NCBI GenBank assembly: GCA_023055505.1
Contig: JALIRH010000048.1
Span: forward strand, 3,000,166 to 3,064,165
From: Callipepla californica brunnescens
Taxonomy: Eukaryota > Chordata > Aves > Galliformes > Odontophoridae
Direction: 5' to 3'
Length of the DNA stretch: 64,000 nt
Below, piece by piece: positions 1 to 13,700 of the stretch. Position 1 is the stretch's first letter; the number at the start of each line of letters is the position of its first letter. The notes beneath the pieces were generated by a model. It did no database searches, had not been told where the DNA came from, and saw nothing but the letters and a program-made list of their open reading frames with translations. The position numbers were made by a program, and so were the translations under genes.

Positions 1-3000
1 TCTCTAGGTCCATACTCAGTTGTACATGCAGTGGGTGCCTGACATTTAAAACATTAGACATGTGTCAGTGGCTTTCTAAATCTGGCACCCAGCAAGATGT
101 TCAAGGGATCAATTGCACTGAACAGTAATGGGCTTTGCCCCAGATAATACTTTTTAGAGCACAGGTGGTATCTAACAGAAGGTCCATTTCTACAGAAGCT
201 GTAAAACTGCATGAGTTCCAGGTTTTGGAGAAGAGTAAAAAAGGTACAACTTCCTAAACTCTGTGGGACACTTGTGCCCTTGCTGGTTTCCAATTCTGCT
301 GTAGCATTTCAGGATTCAGCCAGCAACATCCCTTCTGTTTGAGCTCGGATTCAGTTTTGGCTATTGCTCTGCCTAGATCAAGAGCTTCTGGTCTAGTTTA
401 GGTCAACAGTCAAAGCAGCTAAAATTCATGTCTCATTTGGAACACTTGGAGATGCTTTTTAGTTCAGTTCAGTCTTGGCTTCCTGCAGATTGCAGGCTAT
501 TCCTAAAGATGCTTTTCAGAGGAAAGGTAAATCTACGCACCCTTAAGGAAATCTCTTTCACTAACAAATTTTGAGGCTGCTTTGCAAACGTATCTAGGCC
601 AGATTTTTCAAAAGCCCTGTGAGGGTGAAGACAAGTCATGCAAACCTATCTGAGTGCATGGCAGATCAGACTGACATCTTTTTCAATTGCGAGAAGACCT
701 CAAGTGCTCAGTCTCCAGCTGCCTCCACACACCTGCCACACCAAAATTTCTACAAGTTTCCACTGAAATGCTTGCGTGTTCTTTTTTTTTTTTGATAAAG
801 GGATGCTGAGTTATATCCAGACTTCACATCACTCATGTGTTTCCTAATTTAATCTTCCAGTACTGCCTGCAGTCACCTCATAAGACCCAGACGTGTCCAG
901 ATGCCAGGGCAAGGCAGTTGCTGACAGCAGCGTTTCCATGGAAACCCCTCATAGCTTTATCCTGTTAAAATTACAACGTTACATAATCTTTTCTTTTATA
1001 TATATATAGGATTAATTCTTCTTTCAAGCTGCCAAACCATGCTGTGAAGTCCTGATTTTTACGTTAACTTTGAAAGAGACTGTAGAGGGTCTTAAGCAGA
1101 AAAAAATCCCACAAGTATCAAAATATAATTATTTCTTACTCTCTCATGAGAATTCCATCAATCAATCTTACAGCTTGGGCCTCGTTACAAAATTTGATGC
1201 ATTCATACACACACTTTTAAATGAGGGCTCTTTTCAAGCATAGCTGGAAGAAGATATGGTGGGAAAGAGAAAAATAAGGAGAGTCGCCTTCACCTCCTAA
1301 GGATTATTCTGTACTAGTAAAATTAGCAGCATTGCTCTTTTGATTAGTTAGAAATTGGGATGGTAAGAATGACAGTTTTAGAAGGGAAGCACAATAGTGC
1401 AGTTTTTATTTTTATACCATGCTAGGCATAAAGGTCTAGTAAATAGGATTACTAAGTAATGCCTAAGTAATGCTGCAGTTCCATAAACAGAGTGAAATCT
1501 GCTTCTGCAGACTTAGGCCAGAAGAATGCTGTTCTACATCAGTTTTTCTCCGATTTATGAGGGAAATATTTTAGTTTTAAATGGCCTCATACTTCAGTGT
1601 TGTACCTGTACTTATCTCCATGCCCAGTTTTCAGCCACGCTTAACCACTCTTCTATGTCTGACCATTGGATGGCTCTTCCAGATTATATTATTTGCAATT
1701 TGGGTGCTGAGAATTGTACCTACAACAGGATTCAACCATAATTAGACAGCTCTAAGCTGAAGGCTCTTTCTTGGCCTCTGCTGTCATTGTTCAGAGTCTG
1801 AGAGAGCTTCCAGCTGGTAGCTTCATAGATGCCTACACAGAGCTTTAAAATCACAGTATTTAGCTGAGTGTCTGACTGATCTAATGAGAACATTAGAGTC
1901 CGGGCAGGCAATCAGACTCAAAGCACAAAAAAGGTTCTTTCCAAACTAATGAGCATACTGGAAAGTCAAAAAGCTGATCTCTGAGCAATGATGCATTTCA
2001 CACAGAGGACAGCTAAATAACTAGACTTCCTAAGATTTCTCTGTTATTCTCTATACTGTTATCTTTGGCTGAATTTGAAATTTGACGTGGTGAGAGGGGT
2101 ATTATTATTTGAAACTGAAATCAGTCAATTGTTAATACACTATATTTTTTGGACTACATCCTTTGGATTTTATGTACTATGGAAATAAGGAAAAAAAACA
2201 AAAAAAAACAAAAGCAGGTTCAGTGGGCAAAAGTCCATGCAAGAAGGACTTTTTACCATGGTTGGCTTCAGTTCTTCTGGTGCGGGTGGTGGCTCTCTCC
2301 CTTTAATTGTGAAACATATTGTTCCCTGTAACCAAAATACGGATCAACTGTTGCCAGCATCTAATAGAAATCTTATTTGTTCTGTGGCAATTGACACCTG
2401 ATGTACCAAGAAAAAAAAGGTGTAATAAGATTCCATCCAGCAATTATGACGAGCTCTTAGAAAAACGTGTTTGGCAATACTGTTAGGCAGATTATGAAAC
2501 TGTAAGTAACAGAACCCAAAACTTCCAAGCAGGGATTCCTAATCTACCCTCTGGACTACTCTCTCCTCTATTTAAGTGGAAGCTCTACCAGAAAATTCAC
2601 TTAAGGCCCTGGAAACAACCAATGAATGCCATACATTCTACAGATTAATGCAGTTTGACAGTAAATTTACCACAGAAAAATAGTGCTGGTTAGTGGCTGT
2701 CACCACAAACTTTAAGTTACTAAAATCAATAAAAGATTCCTATCAGGAAGACATCTATTAATATTTTGCCACTCCACTTTTAAGTAAGTCATCATTCATA
2801 GAGTAAATGAATGCAGAACTGCTGCTGAGAAATGACATGTTTTCAAACTTCACAACTCAGTGAAATTTTCCTTAGCTTTGATCACAGTTGTTGTTAATCC
2901 TCGTCTTAAAGACTCTTCGCAAGTCCTGGAAAGCAATTCCTGAAATAATAGCCCCTCAGAGCCAATTAAAGAAATTCAGAAATGCAGTCATTCTTCAAAA

Positions 3001-4651
3001 ATCAAAACTTAGCTGATTTCCTAGGCATCTCTCCCAAATTAGTAAAGACAACTCTGTATTCAAAAGGCAACAAAAAAATGAAAATGAATCTAGTCAAAAC
3101 AGTCTAAATTCTATTTAATGCCTAAGACCTTTCTCCTGGATTGTCACTAAATGGCCCATCTCTCACTCACACTGTGTTTCTCTCTCCACTCCCAATAGCT
3201 CTGTAGCCATTTGGAGCATGAAAGAACATGGACTGAGAATGCCTCTGCAATAGTCAGGCAGCAAAATAGGTCACTGAAAATGGCCAATGAGTGGATGAGC
3301 AGCACTGCATTTAATTCATTTACATTTGTAAATGTACATTTACATTTATTTAAATGACAGTACTGTCATTTAATTAGCACCTCAGACTTGCAAGATTTTA
3401 GAACTTTGGTTTTTTGTACAAGAAAAGGAGTTGGCTTCCTTTTAGAAAAAAATATTTTCATCACAGTTTTACTTTCCTTCATGAAATCCTTACAGAAAAA
3501 CAAATTAAAACCATACAGAAACAACATTTTAAGCTTCTTTAATATCGGTTCTTCACTTTATTTACTGCCACTCAGTAACCAGAAGAGACCTCCTGAGCAA
3601 TGACTGATGTCCTATCCCTCCTCTACTCACCACCTTTTCTTTCTTCTTTATTCCAAACCATCAAATTTTCTCTGTCTATCCATGAAGCATTTTCAACAAC
3701 AAACTGACAGAACAGTGGGCTTCAGACAGACAGATTCATTGTTTGCTTTACTATAGAGTTGACACGTTATTACAGTGATTCGTATCAACTCCAGAGAAAA
3801 CATACATAGGGGAAAAGCCCAATTTCTACAGACCATGGGGCCTTTGTTTGAGTACACCATGCCCAGATCTATCCCTCTTTCCATCTACAACATATTGTTT
3901 TTACTCTGTGAAGAAGATAGGAGCAAGGGAGAAATGATAACTAGGTGGGTGCTGCAACTAAAGCTCAGACTGCCTTTTCGTAACATTCATACTGAATACC
4001 TGTTCTTAATCTGGTGGTACAGTGGAACCATCCAGGCAAAATCATCTATCTGTCTTTGAGAAGGTCTTTAAACTACAGCTGTACTCCACAGCCTTGCATG
4101 CAGGCACTGGCACCTCCACCCTTCTGCTGAAGACAGTTTGTGTGGTATCATGTGTGGCTTTTGCAGTGATCCAAAACCACCTTCAAACAAACAACCTGAC
4201 ACTGGTGAGTAGAGCTTCATTGCATTTCCAAGCCACTCCTCAGTTCTGTTGGTATGCTTTCCTAATGCTGTTCCCCTATGTTAATGACACCAACCGACAT
4301 GTGGTCATCAATAAATGTCACTACTAGGCTCGTAGCAGGAATGTGAAACACAATCAGCTCCACAGACAGGGCCATGCAATGCTATAGTGTCTATTTATCT
4401 GGATAAGCCTTTTGTTGATGCTCTGCAGTGACCTGTTGCTGTGAAAATGGACTGTAAAACCACAGCCATTCAGGTTAGGGCCAACAGGAGCAAGTGTTGC
4501 TGGAGGGGCATGCTGTGACACAGCTGGGTGCTGAAAAAACTAGCTATGGTGAGGAATGGAGAGGATGGCTGAAATACAGCAGGCACATTCACTGTGACGT
4601 GAGATGGCTCAGATGAGGCTAGGAGATGGACATGAGGGACAGATCACTCAC
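1..4651 (-). other. AMPH intron after exon 18 (partial)
   Basis: AT-rich intron. I looked for the next acidic exon and the SH3 exons on the minus strand and found none. No CR1 copy is recognisable. It contains a 24-bp perfect palindrome (3350-3373) and short homopolymers only. The short open frames here have no family resemblance. Confidence 0.75.
3350..3373. repeat. 24-bp perfect palindrome
   Basis: Both strands read ttaaatgacagt followed by its mirror actgtcatttaa, with no spacer. It sits beside a run of catttaca-like direct repeats (3318-3348). Confidence 0.8.
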
Positions 4652-4768
4652 CGCAGCCTGCTCTGTTGACTCATCTGGCTCAGCAGGGATGGCCTCTTTT
4701 TCCATAACATCAGCAGTAGGGGTTTCCTCAGCCTTGAGTTCCCCAGGCGGAGCTTCTTCAGCCTCAGT
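4652..4768 (-). CDS. AMPH: AMPH exon 18 (acidic region, alternatively used in human)
   Basis: 117 bp, phase 0 to 0, 39 codons starting [18 protein letters not shown] and ending PDESTEQAA. It aligns to human AESEQAPPTEPKAEEP onward, the 42-residue segment absent from human isoform 2. Donor is consensus gtgagt. The acceptor (aacaaaag) lacks a pyrimidine tract, in line with optional use. This is the last AMPH exon in the window; the transcript continues left of position 1. Confidence 0.9.
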
Positions 4769-7700
4769 CTTTTGTTTTATTGATTTATAAGTAAACAGTG
4801 GAAAAATTGTTGAGGAGCACATGATAGTGGGGAGGGAGGAAGGGAGTGGGAAATCTGCCTGACACTACAGTGCTGCTTCACTCCTGGCAGACTCAGTCCC
4901 GCAGGGCTTTGCCAGGAAGAAGACAGCCTTACACTACTAATTAACATCTGCAGAGCATCTTCATCCTTCATCCTCAGTGTCCTGTACATTAACTGAGTCA
5001 ATCCTACATCCCTCCCTTGCAAAGAGAGAGTGCACTAGTTTCCAGGGTTATTGAAAGCGGCAGCAGAAATGGGGGAGAAGCAACCATTTTGCTCAGAAAT
5101 GCTCTAGAAAGTGAGGGCAAAGTGAGGAGTGTCCCAAATTATGACTTCAAATATGATTTTTTATAATGATCCCCTATCCCCCTAATTCTGCTAGTTCTCA
5201 GGCAAAATGGTCCCTTCCCTGCTGAAGATAGGAAACAGTTTGAAGACTTGAACTGTTTTCACATACACATGGGCAAGTACTGATTGCATGAATTCTGCCA
5301 GTGTGAAAGTCACAGAACGGCTTAGATTGGAAGGGACTTTAAAGACCATTCAGTTCCAATCCCCCTGCTGCAGGCCAGCCACTAGATCAGGATGCCCAGG
5401 GCCCAGAGGCATCCAGAGCTTCTCTGGGCAGCCTGTTCCACTGCCTCACCGCTTTCTGAGTAGAAAAAAAATAAATCATCCCTGATTTCTTTTTAATACT
5501 TATTTCTTCTTGAGCTCTTAATCACCTAAAAAGCATCCATTTATCAGCCACGCTTCCCGAATTCCTACCCTTTAAAATTCCAGCCTGTGCTTTTTCTTTA
5601 GCAAGTGTACCTAGCAGACATCACCAGCCCTGCAAGATGTTTGGTCCTGTAGCAAAACAGCTCCAAGCAAAAGTACAATTTCTGCTAGAGACATAACCTT
5701 GCAAATACATACACATTAAAGGAGAGAGCTGCAAGCTGTGCTCAGCACATTCCATTTATAACGATGGCTGACTCAACCAGATAAAATAACCCCAGTAGAT
5801 TAATTTGCCATGAACAAATTGCTCAGCATAAAATGAACATCAAAAGCTATTTAGCTGCTCTGCAGTTGATAAGATGCAGCTGGTTAGAAGGTCTTCTGTA
5901 ATGAAGACACAGCTTCCGTGAAATTCTTAAAAATACTAAAATTTTCTCCCCTCTGATATTTTTCAGGAAAAAACAAAAAAGCCATACCAAAGCATATATT
6001 TTCAATTCTTTTCCCACATATTCCTTATGCATACTTATTTTTAATGAGGCACAGAGAAGTCGGCCTAAGCAAGACCTTCAGGATTTGGCACAGAATAAAG
6101 AAACTCATTATATTATACCACACTGTGCAGAAGTCTGTCTGGTGTAATAATATCAGTTCCAAGGAATCTCACAAATTAAAAACAAGACTGAAAGGTGAAA
6201 CAAAAGACAGATTTATCCCAGGTAAGATTTCTAACGAGTTTCCTGGGGCTTAATACTGGAAGAAACTTTCAGGCTTAAACTCACAGGCAATATGTTATAA
6301 TCGAGATAGTACTGATGTCCTTTGAGTCACTTGTAGACAAGCAATCTTTAGACTATTTACCACATTTGGACTACAAATAAAAATACTAAAAATGCTCTCA
6401 CTGTATTCAGAAACCATTCTAAACACAGGCAGCACAGGAGGCATAGAAAGTCACATTAACCTTCAGTATTACTCTTCTGCTCTTAAGTAACTGTAGCATT
6501 CACCCAGCAATGCTGCTACACCATATCCTTAATTCAGGCTAACCAAAGGCATTAAGAGAAACCTAGAAACTACCAAAGTATGATCACTTTCAAAAACATT
6601 CCCACCCCTTAGAAGACAGTGCCTACTGTTAATAAAATGTGGAAAATAGTTAAAGCCGCAGTAATATTAGAGGTATGTATTCAGCCATTACATGTAATCA
6701 CTTCCTCGCTGTACACTGTTACGTAGTACTCATTCTTGCTGTTTTTTAAGTGCAATAATGTAGTAATAAACTGTTTTACTATAGCTTCAGAAATTAAAAG
6801 TATATTAGGGCAGACTGTTTTTCTTTTTTTACAGACCTATACTTGTGAAAGACTTTCAGAAAATAAAGATTAACAGCTACAATGCTATATCCACCTACTC
6901 CTTCAAGTTAAGATTTTGTAAATTAGAGGATGGAAAACACAAATATTTTAGTAAAAAGGAGCAAATATTTTTGTACAAAGAAAAAAAAAATTGTACTCCT
7001 TTTTTTACACAGCAGTTAGAAAGGAAGCAAAATTCACCACTTACCAAAGTCTCTGTCACATTCTCATTTGATTGCACGGTAAATGCAGCAGTATCCTAGA
7101 TAAAGAAGATAAAACAACGAAACAACAGTATTTGACATGGGATATACCTAGTAAAGACCTGATTTTTTATGGCTTACTTAGCCATAACCATCTGTAACTG
7201 AACATAGTATCAGATGGAAAAAAGATAATGTATATAGGTATGAATACTAATATTAAAGACCTTCCTTTTTCAAATGCGTGTTCCATGATTAAGTTATTCA
7301 AACTAGTGAAGAATCTTTCACTGAATACAGGTGAATTGTAAGGACTAGTTCTAAGTTACTTGCACATCCTCTTGATTCTGGGCTTTTATTTGAACAGTGC
7401 ACACACTGCTAAGTAATTAGAGATATTAAGTTTCATATGCATTAATAAGGCACAGAAGTGGAGAACAAGTTTTCCAATGTCTTATTCAGAAACTATTAAT
7501 TTGAAAAATGCATGTTTGTTCCTACTGTGAGGGTGGGGGGGACACCACATTTTTATTTCACGCCAAGGGGAACATTTTGCCTTAAGAAAGTGGTGGCAAC
7601 TTTGTATTTTAGCCCTCTGAATACTTTACTAATTTAAAAGGCCTGTAGCAAAATTAATAAGCACTGAAAGACACATTTTCAGCCTTGCAGACATTCAACA

Positions 7701-10700
7701 TTTTTTTGGTGTGCATATTTAAAAAAGGGTGGTAAGGCAGTCTCTGAAAGGCTGCTGGAATTTAAGAAGGCCCCAGATTATCTGCATTATTACCTGGGAT
7801 GACTGCTCTGGAATTTGAGAGCATAAATGTGGTATCTTCGTGTACTGCACTGCTGCGATGCCTAACACAGGTTCTCAGCATTATCAGAACAGTAAATAAA
7901 CAAGCAGAAAGCTCAGATTTAACTCCCAGATTAAAATATATTTTATATGAAAACAAAACAGCAGAAATAAGTAAAACTCATTTCATACATAAATACGTAA
8001 ACACACTGAATGTGTGAAAGCTATGAGGAAGCTATGCTTTACAGGACCTTGAGATTATAAGAAAAAATCCCAAAAAGAAAGCAATAAAAATACTAATCTG
8101 GTTCTTTTATATGGAAAATAAAAAATTAGTGTTGCTAAGCTACTGAGAGTTTTCCAATTAAATTCAGTCAGGCCAAGAGTGACAAGAATATTAGCAACCT
8201 TCTAGGAACATCTAGGAGTATTTTCTGAGGCCAGACAAGTTTAGGACTTGTGTCAGCATGACATTATTGTGCAGCTAGTCCTAATCTCTTCCCAACAGAA
8301 CAGAAAAGAAAACTCTCAAAATTTGCTTATTTCTTACCTGTGCAAATCCATTAAATGCAGTGCTGGATGCCTAAGTAGAAGTGAATATCAGAACAAGTTA
8401 TCATTTGTTTACTAAATGAGGACACGGACAGTACATTTTTATTTGCAAAACAAAAATAGGCCAGACATAAAAAGTAAAAAAAAAAAAAAGGAAGGGCAAG
8501 GCAGTAAGATACTTGATGATCAAGCTATTTGATAACAGATTTCACAGGCTTAAAGAAAACACCAAAACAAAAACAGAAAAGCAGAGTGACTTAAAATTTT
8601 TACAAAAAGAAAAAAAGAAAAAACTGTAGATGCATTTAAAACTATAGATGTGAAGTATAAAAGCTGTGAGACACCATGCGCCTTCACAGCGTGAAGCTTC
8701 ATTCACCTTTTTGAAATGCATTTTTGTCAGCCTGCTTCATTACATGGCTGGAGGGCACCACACTATGAACAGTTGCGTGACAAATCTTTTGAAAAAGAAT
8801 TGCAAGGACTTAGGAGGGGTAGCAGGAAACACACAGATGGGTTGGTTTTAAACGACAAGGTTATGCATGACCTAAGGAACTCTTTGTCTAGACTAGGCTA
8901 CACACTGGGGTAGGTACCTCTTCTTTATCAGCCTCAATTTCCTGGTACAACAATCCATATCTCCGGTTAGCAATTTCATCTTCAGATAAATCTGAGTTGT
9001 TGGTCTCATTGTCTTTAGGACTAGTTGAACTCTCGGTGCTAGCATTTCGGGAATTTCCCATTTGAAACAGAGCCAAGGGTCTAACTATCTCATTGCCAAG
9101 TCCAGTATTGCTAACGCTTGCCTGCTCCCCAGGCAAGCTTTGTTTTATTGGTTCCTCCTGATTTTTATTGCTTGTGCTTACACCTATTTCTCCCCAGATG
9201 CTATCAGTCCCTCCCAGGTCCTGTGTAGACCACTTATTGCTAATGCCTAGCCAAGCATTTTCCGTGTTACCTTCCTCTGAGTCTTGCTGGCGGGGGAAAA
9301 AGGGCCAATTATCCAGTCCATTGGCTTGGCCATCTGACAGATTAGAAAACCCCCAGGAATCATTAGTAACTGTTGGATCCCAGTTTGCCAACCAGGGCTC
9401 TGTTTCCAAGGTTTCAGGAACACCACTGCTATGAGGATGCTCTTCAGTGGCTGCTGCTGCTGCTGCCCTACCTGTCATTTGGTCTTCTCTATTATCTGGG
9501 CAAGGATTACCACAGATTGTGCTAGCAGCACGAGGTGTTTCAGACATTAATGCCCATTCTTGTGGGTACTCTTTGTTAGTAGCAGCTTGACCTTCATTGG
9601 TAGCACTACCATTTGGGAGGATGTTGATGCTACTGTCTTCAGCTTCTTTACCAGACTCTTCTGCACTGAGTAATTCAGTGTCACAAAGAATGTTTCCAGC
9701 ATTTGTATGGTTCTTTTCTGCATGGTCAGTGACCTCTGGGTCAATATGTGTCATAACATTTATACCCTCTGCGGATGTATTCTCTCCAGTAACACTGTCA
9801 GCTTGGTTTAAGCCATCCTCAAATATTGTTTCATGGTCCTGATCCCAGATAACATGGACTCTCTCAGGTTCATTGCCAGTGCTTTCTGTAGTTTCACAGC
9901 TGTCCACTACTACTTTGTCAGCCTCTTCCAACCCTGTGCTCAGCAATGATTTTTCTGAATCTATCTCCTCAGTGACACCTACTCCTCTGAATTCTTTTTC
10001 CCTAGGGATTTCTAGATCAACAATACTAGTTCTTCCAGCTTCCCCATTGCTAACTTCCAACTCATGTAAATTTTCTACCTCAGTGCTGACTGAAGTTTCA
10101 CACTCTGACTTCGCTAAGCACTTACAAAGCTCTGCTTCACTACTTCCTTCCATCTCACCACCTTCCTCTTCCATTTCCTCTGTACCTTCTACCTCCTTGT
10201 AGTTAACAGCTCCATTCTCTACCTGTTCATTTGGCTTGACACCTGCCCACAGAGACTCTTCTTCCTCGTGCTTTTCCTCTTCTTTTTGCACATCACATGG
10301 GAGGGGTTTATCCAACAAGCTATCAGTTCCCAGGATGGCTGTCTCAAAACCAGTTATGTTCTCTAAATGCTGACTGGTTGACACGTCCTCCCATGGGACA
10401 TTTTTAGCATCCAACAGGTCCTCCAGCGAAGTCCTCTGGTTTTCATTTTCTGGAGCAGATCCTGGTGCAGCATCCTCCTGCTGACCTATAGCAGGCCAAA
10501 CACTAGCAGGTAGAGTACCCATGGGTTCGCTTGAGGTTTGCTCTGCCCCAGGGAAAAGCAAAGAACCGCCTGTAGTAATTTCCTGGCTGACAATGGGTGT
10601 GCTAACATCTAGGCCCCAGCTGAGTGAACCTAGATCAGTTTGGGATCTGTTAACATCTTCTGATGACCCAGTGTTTGGGATTTCCTCCATGACCAGGTTA

Positions 10701-13700
10701 CACAGGGAAAGACTTTTTGAAGAATCAGGCTTTAAGCAGACAGAAAAGCAAAGAAAAAACACAAGATGAAAAAGATAAAGGCGGACTTGATGAGAAAACA
10801 CAAGATTTATATTTTAATAGAGCAATTTTAATTTAAAGAATGAAAGTGACTAAATTAAGCAGTTTAAGGGAAAGCTATGTGGCTTGCGACATTTGGAGGC
10901 AGTAGATTGCAATCTAGAAGAGCAGCACTGGTAGACAAAACAAAAAACTATATATTACTTCACACCGATTCAAGCATGCCTCTAGAGTGACTGTGATTTT
11001 GGGTGTAAGTTTGCTTACCGGCTGCACCAATTCACTTGTTGTCTGTATAGAAGAAAACATTTAAAACAGAGAAAACAATAATACAATTTTTTGTTGTTTT
11101 TAGAAGAGCAGATCATTAATTACCTGTTCTCTAACTAGCAGCAGTTACCAAACTGGTGTAGGGAAGCAGCAAAGGGACCTTTCCTGCCACTCCAGTGAAG
11201 GCTAAAGACAGACTCATGAATTTAAAACCTCTAGCCACTAGACTACATTAAAAAAGAAGTTCTACAGGTATACTGAGTATTTATCACACCTTGCTTTTCT
11301 CTGAGACCCACTGACTTTTTATATCACTGGTACTCGCAGTAGAAAGGAGGAATCATTCCATGACACAGCAAAAAAGGAAGGAAGCAACACAAGTGGTGGC
11401 AGTGGACAGCTTTGGTACTCCATAATGTGCCATCCAGAGGCATTTACAGTTTCACACATATTATGGCTCAAACCATACAGACAGCTATCTATACCACCAC
11501 TTTGAAGAGATACAAATGCTGTAAGGAAGATCAATGACTATTCTGCATTTAATCTTACAAAAAACACTGTAAAGGTTGAGTAGCTTTTACTTCAAATATT
11601 TAGCTGTGAAGCTCAATACTTCCATTTTTGGTTTGAACTAGAGAAAATAGGAAAATAATTATAATGTAGAATACATACACAATATTAACATGCTACAAGT
11701 AAACCTGTAAAAGGAAGGCATAGATAAAGATACGTAAATACTAATTTAAAGTTAAAAATTTGAAACAATTCTAGATTATTTTAGCTGGTCTGGATTTTTT
11801 GTCAAACTTGAAATTTTGACTAGTCTGCATACATGACTCTTTTCTTTAGACTTCTGTAAACCTTCCCAATAGAAAGAGAAGAGCACTTAATACGTATCAC
11901 ATATGCCATAATGTTCACAAGACAGTGTTGCATATCTGAATGCACAAGAAGCATTCACAGATTTCTGTGCTAGCTGAATTTCCAAATGGTCAAAAAATGA
12001 CCTTTCAGGCTGCACGTCAAGTCAACCCAACTATCTGTGACACAAAATAAAAAGAAAGCTCTCAAAAATTATCTGTTTTCTTTCTGCAGATTATTGTATT
12101 TGATTAGACACCAGGATGTGGAAGGAATGATTTCAACAGCTTCTTATAGCAGCAGTTGCTTTTGTAAGCAACTCCAGTTCACTGTATGGTATCTATGAAA
12201 AGAACAAGTCAGATTATCTCTTCACTCCCAACCTGAGAAATAACAGGTGCCCATTAGGTTCATATCCTACCGGTTAAAGGAACTATGTCTTCAGATAATT
12301 AAGAGAGGTATCTAGCATCCATTTCTACACTCAAAGAACTATAAAACAGATGTGAAAAAAAGCAGCAAACCTTCAGCTGTAATGACCGTGAAAGTTATTA
12401 GCCTAGATTTCTAACACAATTAAGGTTTTGTAGGCTAAGCAACAGTAATTCTTTTTTTCTGCCAGTTTTAATAGTTCCCTGGTGGCTTCATATACTTCAC
12501 AGTGTTTGTTGTGGTCCGTAAATTCTTTATCTTGGCTTCTGGGGAAAGCGCTATAAATCTGAGTTGAGAATATTACAAAATCAGATGCACAGAAATATCC
12601 CAATTCACAATGATAAATGTCAGTCTTACCGTCCACAGATCCCATGGCAATGTCTGAAAAAAGGAGAGAAAAAAAGATGCTTTTAGAAAAATTCTTTTTG
12701 TATATTGTGTATTTGACATGCTACATAACTAGCATGATAGAAAAACATATAAATACATGTATTTATAATACATATATTTTATATTTGAGCGCATGTGTAT
12801 ATATTTGCAGAATAAAATTGTTGGTTAGGTAAGATGAGCAGTGGGTAGGTGGTGGATTGTGGTATTTCCCACTTCAAAGCAGTAGTTCTTTTCCAGAGAA
12901 CTCATACCACTGGGTATTTGAATGATAAGTTCATTCTGAACTGGTGACTCAGAATGACGTTCAACAGGTACAGGAATGTCTGCAGGATACCAGCTTTAAG
13001 AAGCTTACATAGGTCAGCATTTTTAGCCAGTTAAGAAATGATTCTGCTTTCCACTGAGAACACGTTATAAAAGTTCTTATACTCAAACTAAAGGTAGGAA
13101 AACTGCATACTTTTAGGGGAAAGAAAACAAGAAGTTTGACCACTGTTTTCATTTTCTTGTCCAGTCTGTTAAATACTCAATGACTTTTCAACAGAAGAGA
13201 CAAACGGACAGATGAAAGCAGAAAAGCATGTGTCAGGTCTTTCATATGAATGGTCTGAGATACTTCGAAATACATCTATTACATTCACATCTATATTAAA
13301 GTCTGTGAAAAATAAAAAGTAGAGATATTTAGCAAGTAAAATGTAAATCTTTTTCCTAAAATATTTCCATGTGTTAAATGTTACATCTAACAGTTGTTAA
13401 TGGAAAGGATTGCTGCATTTATCTTTTCTTGAGTCTTTTTTTTTTCAATGACTAAAGAATGGCTCTCTGAACAACCTCTGCTTTCACTTTCACAAATAAA
13501 AGACATTAATAAATAATTACTCAGATTTACAAAAATTTAACATCCATTTCTCGTTTGGTTTAATTGTGTTAAAGTCCAGGTGTGTGCTTCCTCTGTGTTG
13601 GTGTAATTCATAAGAGTGCCTGCTTACTCTGCCGTAACCTTGTTAGATAAACATTCAAGCTTTAAGGAAAAATAATAGCTCTCCTCTAATAGCCTTAACT

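Noticed and set aside
9062..10769. Several plus-strand open frames (up to 109 codons) opposite the large AMPH exon
   Set aside because: They are the antisense shadow of a long coding exon, with Ser/Pro-rich composition expected from reading Glu/Trp-rich codons backwards.
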